Of a stretch of 64,000 nucleotides of DNA, positions 54,355 to 63,136 are shown one piece after another (position 1 is the first letter of the stretch; each line of letters opens with the position of its first letter). The notes under the pieces are model-generated. The model did not search any database and was not told where the DNA came from. It worked only from the letters and a program-made list of their open reading frames with translations. Origin of the DNA: Leptolyngbyaceae cyanobacterium C42_A2020_001. Lineage in GTDB: Bacteria > Cyanobacteriota > Cyanobacteriia > Leptolyngbyales > Leptolyngbyaceae. The position numbers and the translations under genes are program-made. Location of the stretch: contig JACYLN010000061.1 in NCBI GenBank assembly GCA_015272515.1, positions 1 to 64,000 on the forward strand, read 5' to 3'.

Positions 54355-54891
54355 ACCTGACTGCATCCGCCATGCCTGTGCTTTTGCGTGCATCGCTTCA
54401 ATGAAAGCAGCTTTCCCGTCCCCATATCCCTCAATATCGTTTGGGTATTGCTTCGCCAATTTTTGCTTAAGTTCGCTATACGTTTGAGCGTAGTGGGGAT
54501 GGGCAATCAAAAAATCTCGAAATGCTAAATTGCGCTCAACCTGGGGGGAATTGGTTTGAAAGGCATGGACGTGATGGGTTCGGTCTCCGGCTGCATTATC
54601 TTTACTGAAAAAACGCCGTCCAGGAATGCCAAACTCCCCTACCACCTCGTAACCCAAAGCTTGCATCGTTGAATTACATGCGTCTACCAGCGTGATGTCG
54701 TCCACTTCTACCAACAAATCAATAATGGGCTTGGCGTAAATGCCGGGGATTGCTGTGCTGCCAATGTGATGAATTGCTACGACATTTTGACCGATCGCGA
54801 CTGCAACCCGTTTCGCTTCCGCCTCAAATGCGTGCCGCCATTGAGGATCATGGGGAACCATTTCTACTTTGCTTAATCTGGGCATCTTCAA
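54349..54891 (-). CDS. GrpB-like nucleotidyltransferase family protein
   Basis: 180 residues. The UPF0157/GrpB family is seen in VEMVPHDPQWRHAFEAEA, IGSTAIPGIYAKPIIDLLVEV and FRDFLIAHPHYAQTYSELKQKLA. It has a nucleotidyltransferase-like fold with the GS...D-x-D pattern (IDLLVEVDD). Biochemical function is unproven in bacteria. It is convergent with the aminotransferase gene, and a hairpin covers its stop codon. Confidence 0.88.
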   Translation of the reverse strand: MKMPRLSKVEMVPHDPQWRHAFEAEAKRVAVAIGQNVVAIHHIGSTAIPGIYAKPIIDLLVEVDDITLVDACNSTMQALGYEVVGEFGIPGRRFFSKDNAAGDRTHHVHAFQTNSPQVERNLAFRDFLIAHPHYAQTYSELKQKLAKQYPNDIEGYGDGKAAFIEAMHAKAQAWRMQSGG

Positions 54892-55013
54892 CCTCTAACG
54901 CTGCCTGGATGGAGTAAGGTACACACGAGTGCGATATGCCAGTCGCACCAAACCTTGCTGATTTTGTACTTCACGATACACTGAGGGCTAGCAACAGTGG
55001 GTAGTGAAGATCG

Positions 55014-56561
55014 ATGGTAAGCGAAACGGGCGAAAGACTGCCGCAATCGGGACGACACCTGAGGGCTTGGGGATTTGCTGGGGTTGTCAGTTTGGTGTTT
55101 TTGGGAGTGGCGATCGCAGGTATCCTCAACCACGAGATGTGGAGCGACGAGTTGATGTTTTGGATGATGGCGAGGGATAACTCCACATTGCCCGACCTGA
55201 TTCGTACCCTGAAATTTGAGTATATGCATCCCTTCTTGTGGGGCATTTTGCTGCATGGAATCAGTCGCTTCAGCCGCGATCCGCTAGCGATGCAGGGTTT
55301 GCACATTTTGATTGCGACTGCCTGCGTATTTTTGTTGTGTGCATTTGCGCCCTTCCCCCGCTGGCAAAAGCTGTTGCTGACGTTTAGTTATTTCTCTCTA
55401 TACGAGTATTCCATCATTAGCCGCAATTACGGCTTGGGCGTGCTGGTGATGTTTCTGTTTTGTGTACTGTTTCGCTCTCGTTTTGCAAGCTATATCCCGC
55501 TTGCCTGCCTTCTGGCGTTGATGGCAAATGTCAATTTCTACAGCCGGATGACGGCGATCGCGCTGCTAGCCATGCTGGTGATGGAGTGGGTTCGCGATCG
55601 CTCCTGGCGCGAAAAATTTGGGCGGCGACGCTGGGATATTGCCCTAAGTTTGCTGATTTTTGCCACTGCGTTGGGGCTGTCGGCGTGGCAAAACATACCG
55701 CCGAATACGGGTGCATCCACAGGCATTTTTACAAGTGGGCTGCGCTGGCAGGGAGTGGTTGCTGCGATCGCCAATTTGTGGAAAGCCTACTTTCCCATGC
55801 CGGGGCTAACTCTGCAATTTTGGAATAGCAACATCATTGACGACGGTTATGCAGCAGGTCTGTTTTGGATACCGCTTGGGTTCTCTCTTGCCCTGTTCTA
55901 TCGCCGCCCGTTGATTTTGTTTCTTTACCTGTTCAATCTCGCTGAAATTGTTGTATTTCATAGTCTGTGGACAGGGTTGATGCGACATTTAGGGCACGTC
56001 TTTATTTTGTTTGTGGTTTGCCTCTGGCTGGGGGCTGAATTTCCTGCAACACCCGATGCTGAACTGCCTTCCCGCAATCCGGCGTGGAACTTTTTCAAGC
56101 GCTACCAAACACGATTTGTCGCGGTAGTGCTAGTGGTGCAGGTGATTGCTGGCGGCTATGCCTACGGCATGGATTTGCTGCACCCGTTTTCCCAGTCAAA
56201 AGCAGTCGCCCAATTGGTTCAGCGTCCTGATTTCAAGAATTACCTGGTTGCAGGCAGCATTGATGTATTCACGCAATCGGTTTCGGGGCACCTGGATCAA
56301 CCCATTTTTTATCCGGAGCGCGATCGCCTCGGAACTTACATTAGTTCAGACAATACGGCTCAACGCCTCACTACTGAACAACTTCTGACTCGCGTCACCC
56401 AGGCAACCCCATCAGATAGTGCGCTGCTGGTTCTGACTCGACCTCTAGAAACCCCCTTACCCACCTTCCCAAATTGGGGAATTCAACCTCTGCCGCCGCT
56501 ACCCCGCGCCATTGTTAGGGTTGAAAACTATCATCTGTATCGGCTGCAACGACTAAATTAG
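55014..56561 (+). CDS. Multi-pass membrane protein, possible GT-C type glycosyltransferase
   Basis: 515 residues with about nine to ten membrane spans. After the first span comes an acidic motif in the first outside loop, NHEMWSDELMFWMM, the position of the catalytic Asp/Glu in GT-C enzymes. The last 120 residues are soluble. No strong signature for a named family is present. Its 3' end overlaps the 3' end of the convergent DUF2079 gene by 47 bp. Both could act on lipid-linked sugars. Confidence 0.7.
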   Translation: MVSETGERLPQSGRHLRAWGFAGVVSLVFLGVAIAGILNHEMWSDELMFWMMARDNSTLPDLIRTLKFEYMHPFLWGILLHGISRFSRDPLAMQGLHILIATACVFLLCAFAPFPRWQKLLLTFSYFSLYEYSIISRNYGLGVLVMFLFCVLFRSRFASYIPLACLLALMANVNFYSRMTAIALLAMLVMEWVRDRSWREKFGRRRWDIALSLLIFATALGLSAWQNIPPNTGASTGIFTSGLRWQGVVAAIANLWKAYFPMPGLTLQFWNSNIIDDGYAAGLFWIPLGFSLALFYRRPLILFLYLFNLAEIVVFHSLWTGLMRHLGHVFILFVVCLWLGAEFPATPDAELPSRNPAWNFFKRYQTRFVAVVLVVQVIAGGYAYGMDLLHPFSQSKAVAQLVQRPDFKNYLVAGSIDVFTQSVSGHLDQPIFYPERDRLGTYISSDNTAQRLTTEQLLTRVTQATPSDSALLVLTRPLETPLPTFPNWGIQPLPPLPRAIVRVENYHLYRLQRLN

Positions 56562-57963
56562 TGCGGCTGAAGAGATAAACGTCGTCTTGCTCGAAGCGTA
56601 GACGAAAATTGGGGTTTTGGTGGGCGTTGGCGATCAATTGGGTGATGGCTTCGGGGGTACTCATGCGTCCAGGGTGCCGACGGTTGAATAGAAGATAGTC
56701 GTAGTCATTCAGCCGGATGTCTTGCCCAGCAACAATTTTGATTACTTCACGGTGGGTGAGATGAGGAGCCAGAGCGGCGGGTGCTAACACGGCTCCTTTG
56801 GTGGTGATGTGGGCGATCGCAGTTCGGCTGGCCTGCCAGGTATCCAGGGTGCTGAGAAAGCGAGTGCCAAACAGCGTCCATTGTGCCAGAGCGAAAAAGG
56901 CAACCAGTGACCACAGGGCAATCTGCCGGGGGCGTTGCATCCAGGTTGCCTCGGCTGCAAGGGCCGCAATAACCGCCAGGATGAGAAAGGGCAAAATTGG
57001 CAGAGAATACTGATGCACCAAATCTTTTAGAGCGGGAGAGGTAGACAGCAGATTGATTGCCAGTTGGGGAATGGCTGCCACGAGAGGCGTGAGATGTCGC
57101 AGGGATAGACCCCATCCCAGCGGCAACAGCAACAGCAGCAGGTAGCCCAGGTTTTGTAGAGTCAACAACTTTCGCAGTAGCAAATCGGGACGCAACACCA
57201 GGTTCAGCAAAATTTCGGGAATGGTTTTGCCAAACTCGGCAAAGTGGGAGGCTCCCAACACGCCCGCAGGCTGAAAATGGGGCAGAATCACCTGGGTTGC
57301 CAAAATAAACCAGAGAATCCCAGTGATGAACGCGATCGCACCATAGAGCCGCCGTTGCTCAAACAGCCAGAGCCACACCCCCATTGCTGCAACTGTTAGC
57401 GACAGTGCATCTCGACAACCCAAAATAGCCACGACGCAAACCACAAACCCCATAAGTCGCTGCGATCTTGCTGCCAAAACTGCCGCCAAAAACAACGGTA
57501 GAGCAATCACTTCGGGGTGAAAGTCGAACAGATTGAGGTTGAAAATCAGAGGATAGAGCAGATACGCCAGCGAGATCGCTGCTGCTTGAGAGTCTTTGAG
57601 TCCAGCCTGATGGGCTAAATGCCAGGTAGGGATTGCCCCACTGGCAAGTGCGATCGCCTGCACCAAAAACAACCAGTGCACATCGGCATGGATGCGGTAG
57701 AGCAGCGACAGGGGATAAAAAATCCAGGCAGCATGATCGCCCAAAATGTGAATATTCACAATTGTCGAAATGGGAGGCAACCCCTGGCTTAACAGGTAAA
57801 GTGGTTGGTCGAAAATGCCCAAGTCCCACGCGTGAGATTGGAACAACCCATGCCGCAGCGTGCTGGTAATCAGCAAAATCAATGTGCTGCAAATCACCAT
57901 CCAGATTAGCGATCGCGATGGAATCATCCGCTTCACCTGCTGCTGCACCGCACTCTCCCTCAA
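56515..57963 (-). CDS. DUF2079 family membrane protein
   Basis: 482 residues with about ten membrane spans. The family hallmark is FQSHAWDLGIFDQPLYLLSQG, near the first outside loop, followed by HILGDHAAWIFYPL. These proteins share the GT-C-like arrangement, and their substrates are unknown. Its last 15 codons overlap the end of the convergent membrane protein gene. ATG is at 57961-57963; upstream Arg and Lys make the N-terminus cytoplasmic. Confidence 0.87.
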   Translation of the reverse strand: MRESAVQQQVKRMIPSRSLIWMVICSTLILLITSTLRHGLFQSHAWDLGIFDQPLYLLSQGLPPISTIVNIHILGDHAAWIFYPLSLLYRIHADVHWLFLVQAIALASGAIPTWHLAHQAGLKDSQAAAISLAYLLYPLIFNLNLFDFHPEVIALPLFLAAVLAARSQRLMGFVVCVVAILGCRDALSLTVAAMGVWLWLFEQRRLYGAIAFITGILWFILATQVILPHFQPAGVLGASHFAEFGKTIPEILLNLVLRPDLLLRKLLTLQNLGYLLLLLLPLGWGLSLRHLTPLVAAIPQLAINLLSTSPALKDLVHQYSLPILPFLILAVIAALAAEATWMQRPRQIALWSLVAFFALAQWTLFGTRFLSTLDTWQASRTAIAHITTKGAVLAPAALAPHLTHREVIKIVAGQDIRLNDYDYLLFNRRHPGRMSTPEAITQLIANAHQNPNFRLRFEQDDVYLFSRTNLVVAADTDDSFQP

Positions 57964-58003
57964 TTTTTGTTCTTTTTGAGGCTACCATAGCCGTTCAAGC
58001 ATC

Positions 58004-58034
58004 AAAAAAAGGACTTGGAACTGACCAAGCCCTT
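58004..58034 (-). terminator. Intrinsic terminator of the possible lipoprotein gene
   Basis: Read on the minus strand: AAGGGCTTGG, a 6-nt loop, CCAAGTCCTT and a run of seven T in total (plus-strand 58004-58010). The 10-bp stem has one G-T pair. It lies 45 bp after the lipoprotein stop codon and is a textbook Rho-independent terminator. Confidence 0.88.
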
Positions 58035-58078
58035 GCATCACAGGATGATTTTCAGTTGCAGAGGGTGATAGAGCACAA

Positions 58079-58936
58079 TTAGCGCCGTCTTCTACCGCCA
58101 CTGAAGCTGCGATTACTGCCAAATCCACGGGAACGATTGGTGTTGTAGGAACGGTTGGAGTTGGAACGGCGCAGGGTATTGGTGCCATAACCAGTACCAG
58201 TGGAGCGATCGCCACTGCGATTACTGCCCACTCTAGTTTGTCCTGTTGGAGTTCTTAAGCGACCAGTTGTGCGGAAGTTTTGGCGATTGCGAACCTCAGC
58301 AGGTGCAGAGTTGTAGCGCGTGCGATAGTTACTGACCGCATCATTGTAAGTTCTGCCGTAGCCACCATAGCCCGTCAATACTCCACCCGGTTGGTATACA
58401 GGCGGGAAGTAGTATTGCGGTCTAAACAGGAGACTGCCCAGTGCTTGCCCTGCCAATGCACCCGCAAATGGAGTCCAAAAGCTGGATTCTTGCCGCACCA
58501 CTACTGTTTCAGTCTGTCCAGTTTGTGGATTGCTGACATTTTCTGTCACGTTATGCACGTATTCAATTTTGTAATCTTCGGTCAAATGCAGGGAGGGTTG
58601 CCCGTTCTCCACTTTTAAGTAGCTCTTTTGACCGCTAGATATTTCCTCATCAGTTAAGCGCGCCATTGGTAAGTTGGTGCTGCGATACACAGACGAGTCA
58701 CCCGGCTTGGTGTTCAACAACATGACTGTGTATTCACCCGTCGAATCATCGTAGGTCGCTTGCTGAATTGGATACTGACCATTCGATAGCTTGTTCTGAG
58801 GTGTTTGAACGCTGGTTTTTTGGGCATCGGGAATTCGAGTTGAATCCCCACCAGCAGGTGCCCCCCCGCAGGAAACACTTGTCACTGCCACAGTGAGGAT
58901 CATGAGGGAGATCAAAAGTCGGCGAAGCATATTCAT
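58079..58936 (-). CDS. Exported protein, possible lipoprotein, Arg/Ser/Asn-rich C-terminus
   Basis: 285 residues. A signal peptide (LRRLLISLMILTVAVTSVSCGG) ends in Cys, but the lipobox (SVSC) is weak because position -3 is Ser. Residues 40-145 are mixed beta. A Gly/Ala-rich hydrophobic patch (FAGALAGQALGSLLF, about 157-171) follows. The last 80 residues are dominated by Arg, Ser, Asn, Gly and Thr (NRSGDRSTGTGYG and similar), likely disordered and basic, ending GGRRRR. I do not recognise a family. Confidence 0.72.
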   Translation of the reverse strand: MNMLRRLLISLMILTVAVTSVSCGGAPAGGDSTRIPDAQKTSVQTPQNKLSNGQYPIQQATYDDSTGEYTVMLLNTKPGDSSVYRSTNLPMARLTDEEISSGQKSYLKVENGQPSLHLTEDYKIEYVHNVTENVSNPQTGQTETVVVRQESSFWTPFAGALAGQALGSLLFRPQYYFPPVYQPGGVLTGYGGYGRTYNDAVSNYRTRYNSAPAEVRNRQNFRTTGRLRTPTGQTRVGSNRSGDRSTGTGYGTNTLRRSNSNRSYNTNRSRGFGSNRSFSGGRRRR

Positions 58937-58969
58937 CGTTGGTATCGTATGAGGATAGGGTATAGGGTA

Positions 58970-59572
58970 TTACAGCGGAACCAGTTCTGGGAAGTTGAGC
59001 ATGAGCTGATCAGAGGTGAGTTCTTCACCCAATTGTGCTGGAGAGAAATGCACTTGAATCGCGCGTAGCTTTTCCTGGTAGTGCAAGTTGATCAGGGCTT
59101 TAAGTCCGGCTTTGAGTGAGGTCAGGCTAGCGAGGTCGGTTTCGAGTTGGGGCACTTCCCCTTCATAGGCGACGGTGATCATCACGATCAGGTTTTGTGT
59201 GATGGGGATGGTGTCGAACTCGTCGGCTTCATTGGTGCCAGATAGGGCAGTGCCACTGCGGTAGCGCTGGGCGGAGTCGGTAAAGAGTTCCTCAACAAAA
59301 TCCCCTGCTTCGCCTTCATCCCAAAATATGTCACCTTCATTGGCGGCGGATTGCCAGTAGATGTCGTATTGCAATAGGGTCTGGCAAATTTCAACCAACC
59401 CTTCGCCCAGGGTTTGAAGGTTGCCATCGCTGCCAACGGCATCTCTAGCCGCCTGGTTCAACACTCCTAACAGCGGCGCAACTTCTTTGCCTGCCAGATG
59501 AATGAACAATCGAGCTACAACGAATCGCGTTTTGCCACTCAAACGGTTGAAGCGATCGCCCAAAGAACCCAT
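58970..59572 (-). CDS. DUF1517-like protein
   Basis: 200 residues, soluble. The C-terminal part (about 125-200: IVMITVAYEGEVPQL and the end EELTSDQLMLNFPELVPL) resembles the C-terminus of the DUF1517 family, although the usual N-terminal membrane segment is missing. The N-terminal half is helical. There are 33 bp between it and the downstream lipoprotein gene on the same strand, so they may be co-transcribed. Function unknown. Confidence 0.65.
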   Translation of the reverse strand: MGSLGDRFNRLSGKTRFVVARLFIHLAGKEVAPLLGVLNQAARDAVGSDGNLQTLGEGLVEICQTLLQYDIYWQSAANEGDIFWDEGEAGDFVEELFTDSAQRYRSGTALSGTNEADEFDTIPITQNLIVMITVAYEGEVPQLETDLASLTSLKAGLKALINLHYQEKLRAIQVHFSPAQLGEELTSDQLMLNFPELVPL

Positions 59573-59722
59573 TTTTATATTCTCCCCAGTATCTAGACAA
59601 ACGAGTTGTTTGCCTATGAAGCTATATTCCCACTGTAAAGGATAGCTTTGATGGATCTCAGGGCAGATTCCAGACAGTTGCTGGAGAGATTGCCGTACAA
59701 ACGATGGTTCGAGAAGTTTGGT

Positions 59723-61270
59723 TTACGAAAATTTTGTCAGCCATCCCAGTAGCGTTTTGGTGCGGGGAGTTAGAAGGGTACGGCGATAGGCATCGGCTGC
59801 TTTTTTGATGGCTTCTGCCTGCGTGGGGTAGGGATGGATGACGCTGGAGAGCTTGCTTAAGCCAATGTTGCCAACGATCGCTAATGTAATTTCGCTGATC
59901 AAGTCGCCTGCGTGGGCAGCAACCACGGTTCCACCCAGAATCTTGCCGGAGCCTTTGGCATAGAGAAGTTTGACGAACCCTGCCTCTTCTCCATCTGCGA
60001 TCGCGCGATCAACCGTGCTAAAGGGAATCTTGAGCACCTCAAAGTCAATGCCGCCTGCCTCTGCTTCCGACTCGTACAACCCCACATGGGCAATTTCAGG
60101 ATCGGTGTAAGTGCTCCAGGGCATCACCAAACTGCTGAGCTTTGAGCGTCCCAAACCGAAGGGTGCAAACAGCGCATTTTTGATCACAATTCGGGCAGCG
60201 GCATCGGCAGCATGAGTAAATTTCCAGTCCATGCAAATATCGCCTGCGGCAAAAATTTTAGGATGGGTCGTTTGAAGGAAATCGTTAACCTTTACCCCTT
60301 TACGAGCATCATAGGCAACCCCAACCTGTTCCAGGTTCAGCGTTTCAAGATTGGGGGTGCGCCCTGCCCCGATCAAAATTTCGTCTACCGTGACGCTGTG
60401 CGTTTGACCATTGCTGGTTACATATAGCACTTTACCAGCGGGGGTTTGCTCCACCCGCTCTAGTTTGCTGTTCAAAAGAAGCTGAATTCCTTCTCGCACA
60501 AAGGTTTGCTGCACGATTTCGGCGGCATCTGCATCTTCTCGATCCAAGATGTGGCTGTTTTTGTGTAGAAGCGTGACCTGGGAGCCGAGCCGCTGGAATG
60601 CCTGCGCCAGTTCACAGCCAATGGGTCCGCCGCCAATCACTGCCAAGTGGGCTGGACGCTCGGTCAGGTTGAACACTGTTTCGTTGGTGAGAAATCCTGC
60701 TTCAACCAATCCAGGAACATCAGGACGAGTTGCCCGTGCTCCGGTGGCAATGACAGCTTTTTTGAAGCGCAACGTTGCTCCCTCAACGGCGATCGCGTCA
60801 TTGGCAGTAAATTGCCCCTGCCCCAAAAACACATCAATCCCCAGATTCTGAAAGCGCTGAACAGAGTCATGATGGCTAATTCCGGCTCTCAGTTGCCGCA
60901 TTCGTGCCATCACAGCGGCAAAATCTACTTCAACTGCTGAGGGAGGCTTCACTCCAAAGCGATCGCTGTCTCGCATTTGTGCTGCTACCCGCGACGAACG
61001 AATCACACACTTGGAGGGCACACAGCCCACATTTAAGCAATCGCCGCCCATCAAGTGTTTTTCAATCAGGGCAACTTTTAATCCCAATCCCAAACCTGCT
61101 GCGCCTGCCGCCACAACTAATCCAGCGGTTCCGGCTCCAATCACGACTAAATCGTAGCGATCGGCTGGTGTAGGATTGACCCAATCCAGGGGATGAACCT
61201 GAGAAATGAGCGTCTGATTGTATTCATCGAGTGGCGAAATCAGCGATTCATTCTTGTTGAGTTGAATCAT
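59723..61270 (-). CDS. MerA-like FAD/NAD(P) disulfide oxidoreductase
   Basis: 515 residues from the ATG at 61268-61270, which has AGGAG 9 nt upstream; an earlier frame Met (61318) lies deep inside the neighbouring gene. FAD site VVIGAGTAGLVVA, redox pair GGDCLNVGCVPSK, NAD site VIGGGPIGCELAQAF and the dimer domain with HPYPTQAEA are all present. The mercury-binding C-terminal Cys pair and the N-terminal HMA domain of true MerA are absent. It overlaps the upstream TVP38-type gene by about 23 bp, which points to coupled translation. Confidence 0.88.
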   Translation of the reverse strand: MIQLNKNESLISPLDEYNQTLISQVHPLDWVNPTPADRYDLVVIGAGTAGLVVAAGAAGLGLGLKVALIEKHLMGGDCLNVGCVPSKCVIRSSRVAAQMRDSDRFGVKPPSAVEVDFAAVMARMRQLRAGISHHDSVQRFQNLGIDVFLGQGQFTANDAIAVEGATLRFKKAVIATGARATRPDVPGLVEAGFLTNETVFNLTERPAHLAVIGGGPIGCELAQAFQRLGSQVTLLHKNSHILDREDADAAEIVQQTFVREGIQLLLNSKLERVEQTPAGKVLYVTSNGQTHSVTVDEILIGAGRTPNLETLNLEQVGVAYDARKGVKVNDFLQTTHPKIFAAGDICMDWKFTHAADAAARIVIKNALFAPFGLGRSKLSSLVMPWSTYTDPEIAHVGLYESEAEAGGIDFEVLKIPFSTVDRAIADGEEAGFVKLLYAKGSGKILGGTVVAAHAGDLISEITLAIVGNIGLSKLSSVIHPYPTQAEAIKKAADAYRRTLLTPRTKTLLGWLTKFS

Positions 61271-62021
61271 TGGGGACATCTCCTGAGGCAACGCTCTGGG
61301 CGAGGGCATTGCGAGCAATGCGAGTGATGTATAAGGTTACGCCAACTGTTGCCAGAAAGCCAACAATGCGGAGCACCCATTGCACCGTTTGCGCTTGGGG
61401 GTTGAGGGTTGGACGCGTGGCGATCGCAGCCAGGTCACCCGCTAAGGAACCAATGTAGACATACATGACTGTTCCTGGAATCATGCCCACTGAACCCAGC
61501 ACATAATCTTTGAGGGAAACTCGCGTTACGCCAAAGGCATAGTTAAGCAAGTTAAAGGGAAAGATGGGCGATAGACGGGTCAACAGCACGATTTTTAACC
61601 CATCTTTAGCAACAGCTTCTTCGATCGCGGTAAACGTGGTGTTGCCTTCAATTCGCTTTTCCACCCAGGTTTGCGCCACATAGCGACCAATCAAAAAGGC
61701 ACAGATCGCGCCGAGCGTCGCAGCCGTGAATACATAAACCGAACCCCAAAACACTCCATAAATTGCGCCACCTCCCAGCGTGAGTAGAGAACCAGGAATG
61801 AATAACACCGTTGCCAGGTTGTAAATGGCGATATATGCCAGCACACCTATTGCTCCCAGATCTTTGATCCACAGCAACGCACTCTGTAGGGTGGTTTGCA
61901 CCAGTTCAATTAAGTTCAATTGCTTAACCAGAATCATTAGTAGGGCAGTGCCTACCAGGACTAACAGAAATTTTAGCCAGGGGTTGAGCAGACGTTTACT
62001 ATTTGCTGCCATTGCATCCAC
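61248..62021 (-). CDS. TVP38/TMEM64 (DedA-like) membrane protein
   Basis: 257 residues with about five to six membrane segments. The SNARE-associated/VTT domain is seen in FIPGSLLTLGGGAIYGVFWG and FPFNLLNYAFGVTRVSLKDYVLGSVGMIPGT (read as PFNLLNYAFG and GMIPGTVMYVYIG). DedA/VTT proteins include lipid scramblases. Its 3' end overlaps the MerA-like gene. Some bacteria have a fused TVP38-oxidoreductase protein in the same order, so the two products probably work together. Confidence 0.9.
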   Translation of the reverse strand: MDAMAANSKRLLNPWLKFLLVLVGTALLMILVKQLNLIELVQTTLQSALLWIKDLGAIGVLAYIAIYNLATVLFIPGSLLTLGGGAIYGVFWGSVYVFTAATLGAICAFLIGRYVAQTWVEKRIEGNTTFTAIEEAVAKDGLKIVLLTRLSPIFPFNLLNYAFGVTRVSLKDYVLGSVGMIPGTVMYVYIGSLAGDLAAIATRPTLNPQAQTVQWVLRIVGFLATVGVTLYITRIARNALAQSVASGDVPNDSTQQE

Positions 62022-62080
62022 CCAATAGGGGTATGGTTTAACTCGCTATTTTCAACATTCCCGAACCGATGCTTGGCTGC

Positions 62081-62866
62081 TCATGTCAGCCAGGTGGAAA
62101 AATCTTGAGCAAAGTTTTCCAGAGAGATCAGGTGAATGAAGGGATCTTGAGCTGCTTGCTCGCGATCGCGCTGAGTGTTGTAGCCCCAATCGGCAAGAAA
62201 CAGTTCCACATCTGAGAGTTCTAGCCGCTTTTGAATTCCTTGCAAGGTTTTCAACCGATCTTCCACAAACCAGAACACGGCATCTTGCCCAAACACTTGT
62301 TTCAGTTCTAGCAAAATATCCCCTTTCGGACGCTGAACTTCCTTACCAAACAGTTGCAGATCGGTCAGATCTATCCCCTGCTGCTCTAGAAGTTGTTGGA
62401 TGAAGCGTCCCTCTTTGGTGCTGATGATAGCAACGTGAATTTCGGTTTGCAGGATTGTTCTAAGGCGATCGCAGACTCCTGGATAAAATCGATGTTCCGC
62501 CAGCCAACTGTTCACATTGGCCGCGATCCATTTGTCACGAGTGCCGTCTACCTGCGCCACTAATTCAGCCGGAGCCAGATTTTCCTGGTTTACAATTTGT
62601 TGGGCGATCGTGCTCCAATCTCGCAAAATTGCCTCTTCCGAAACGCCTTGCAGCACTGCCCGTAGCACAACTGGCATCTCCCACCCTGTTTCCACCACAG
62701 GACGCAATCGGTAAAACGACTCGGCTAACCACGGTGGGGGTGTTGAATTCTCCGGTTGCCAGATGTTGCAGTAAGCTTTCCACGCTGTAATAAAGTACTC
62801 TTTTAGCCCGTCACACAGTACCCCGTCAAAATCCAGCGCTAGCACGGTCGGAAGATTGCTCACCAT
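62081..62866 (-). CDS. HAD family hydrolase
   Basis: 261 residues. Motif I is LALDFDGVLCDGL (about 9-21), with a helical cap domain following. Motif II Ser/Thr is in VAIISTKEGRF and the Lys/late acids in KPKGDI-like RPKGDILLELK and FVEDRLKTL. It is likely a small-molecule phosphatase of the Gph/PGP group; the substrate is unknown. It lies 59 bp upstream of the TVP38-type gene on the same strand. Confidence 0.85.
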   Translation of the reverse strand: MVSNLPTVLALDFDGVLCDGLKEYFITAWKAYCNIWQPENSTPPPWLAESFYRLRPVVETGWEMPVVLRAVLQGVSEEAILRDWSTIAQQIVNQENLAPAELVAQVDGTRDKWIAANVNSWLAEHRFYPGVCDRLRTILQTEIHVAIISTKEGRFIQQLLEQQGIDLTDLQLFGKEVQRPKGDILLELKQVFGQDAVFWFVEDRLKTLQGIQKRLELSDVELFLADWGYNTQRDREQAAQDPFIHLISLENFAQDFSTWLT

Positions 62867-63048
62867 GATTGCTCTCTATCAGGAACATTGCTTCCTAAGT
62901 TATAGCGATGGTCAGCTAGCTTGAGACAGGATTCATCAACCCACCGATCAGACCAGGAACGTGGACTGACGGATCTTGTCTCAAACGAGATTGAATTAAT
63001 AACCGCGATCGCAGCCTCAGCAGAAACATCATTTAGGTAATGAGAACT

Positions 63049-63125
63049 AATTAAAAATGAAAGGTTGAAAGTTCAAAAATGGCTTTCAGTAAGGCTTTGT
63101 CACTTTTAACTTTTCATCTTTAATT
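63049..63125. repeat. AT-rich inverted repeat with 23-nt arms
   Basis: Left arm 63049-63071 (starting AATTAAAAATGAAAG) pairs with 63103-63125, with one mismatch and two G-T pairs. The loop is 31 nt. It lies at the 3' side of the WecB/TagA-type gene (stop 63137) and could serve as its terminator on the minus strand. Confidence 0.6.
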
Positions 63126-63136
63126 ATTCATTCTCC

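Noticed and set aside
54888-55256. 122-codon minus-strand frame
   Set aside because: It overlaps the start of the 55014-56561 membrane protein gene and shows no domain.
59723-61270. True mercuric reductase
   Set aside because: The C-terminal Cys pair and HMA domain needed for mercury handling are missing.
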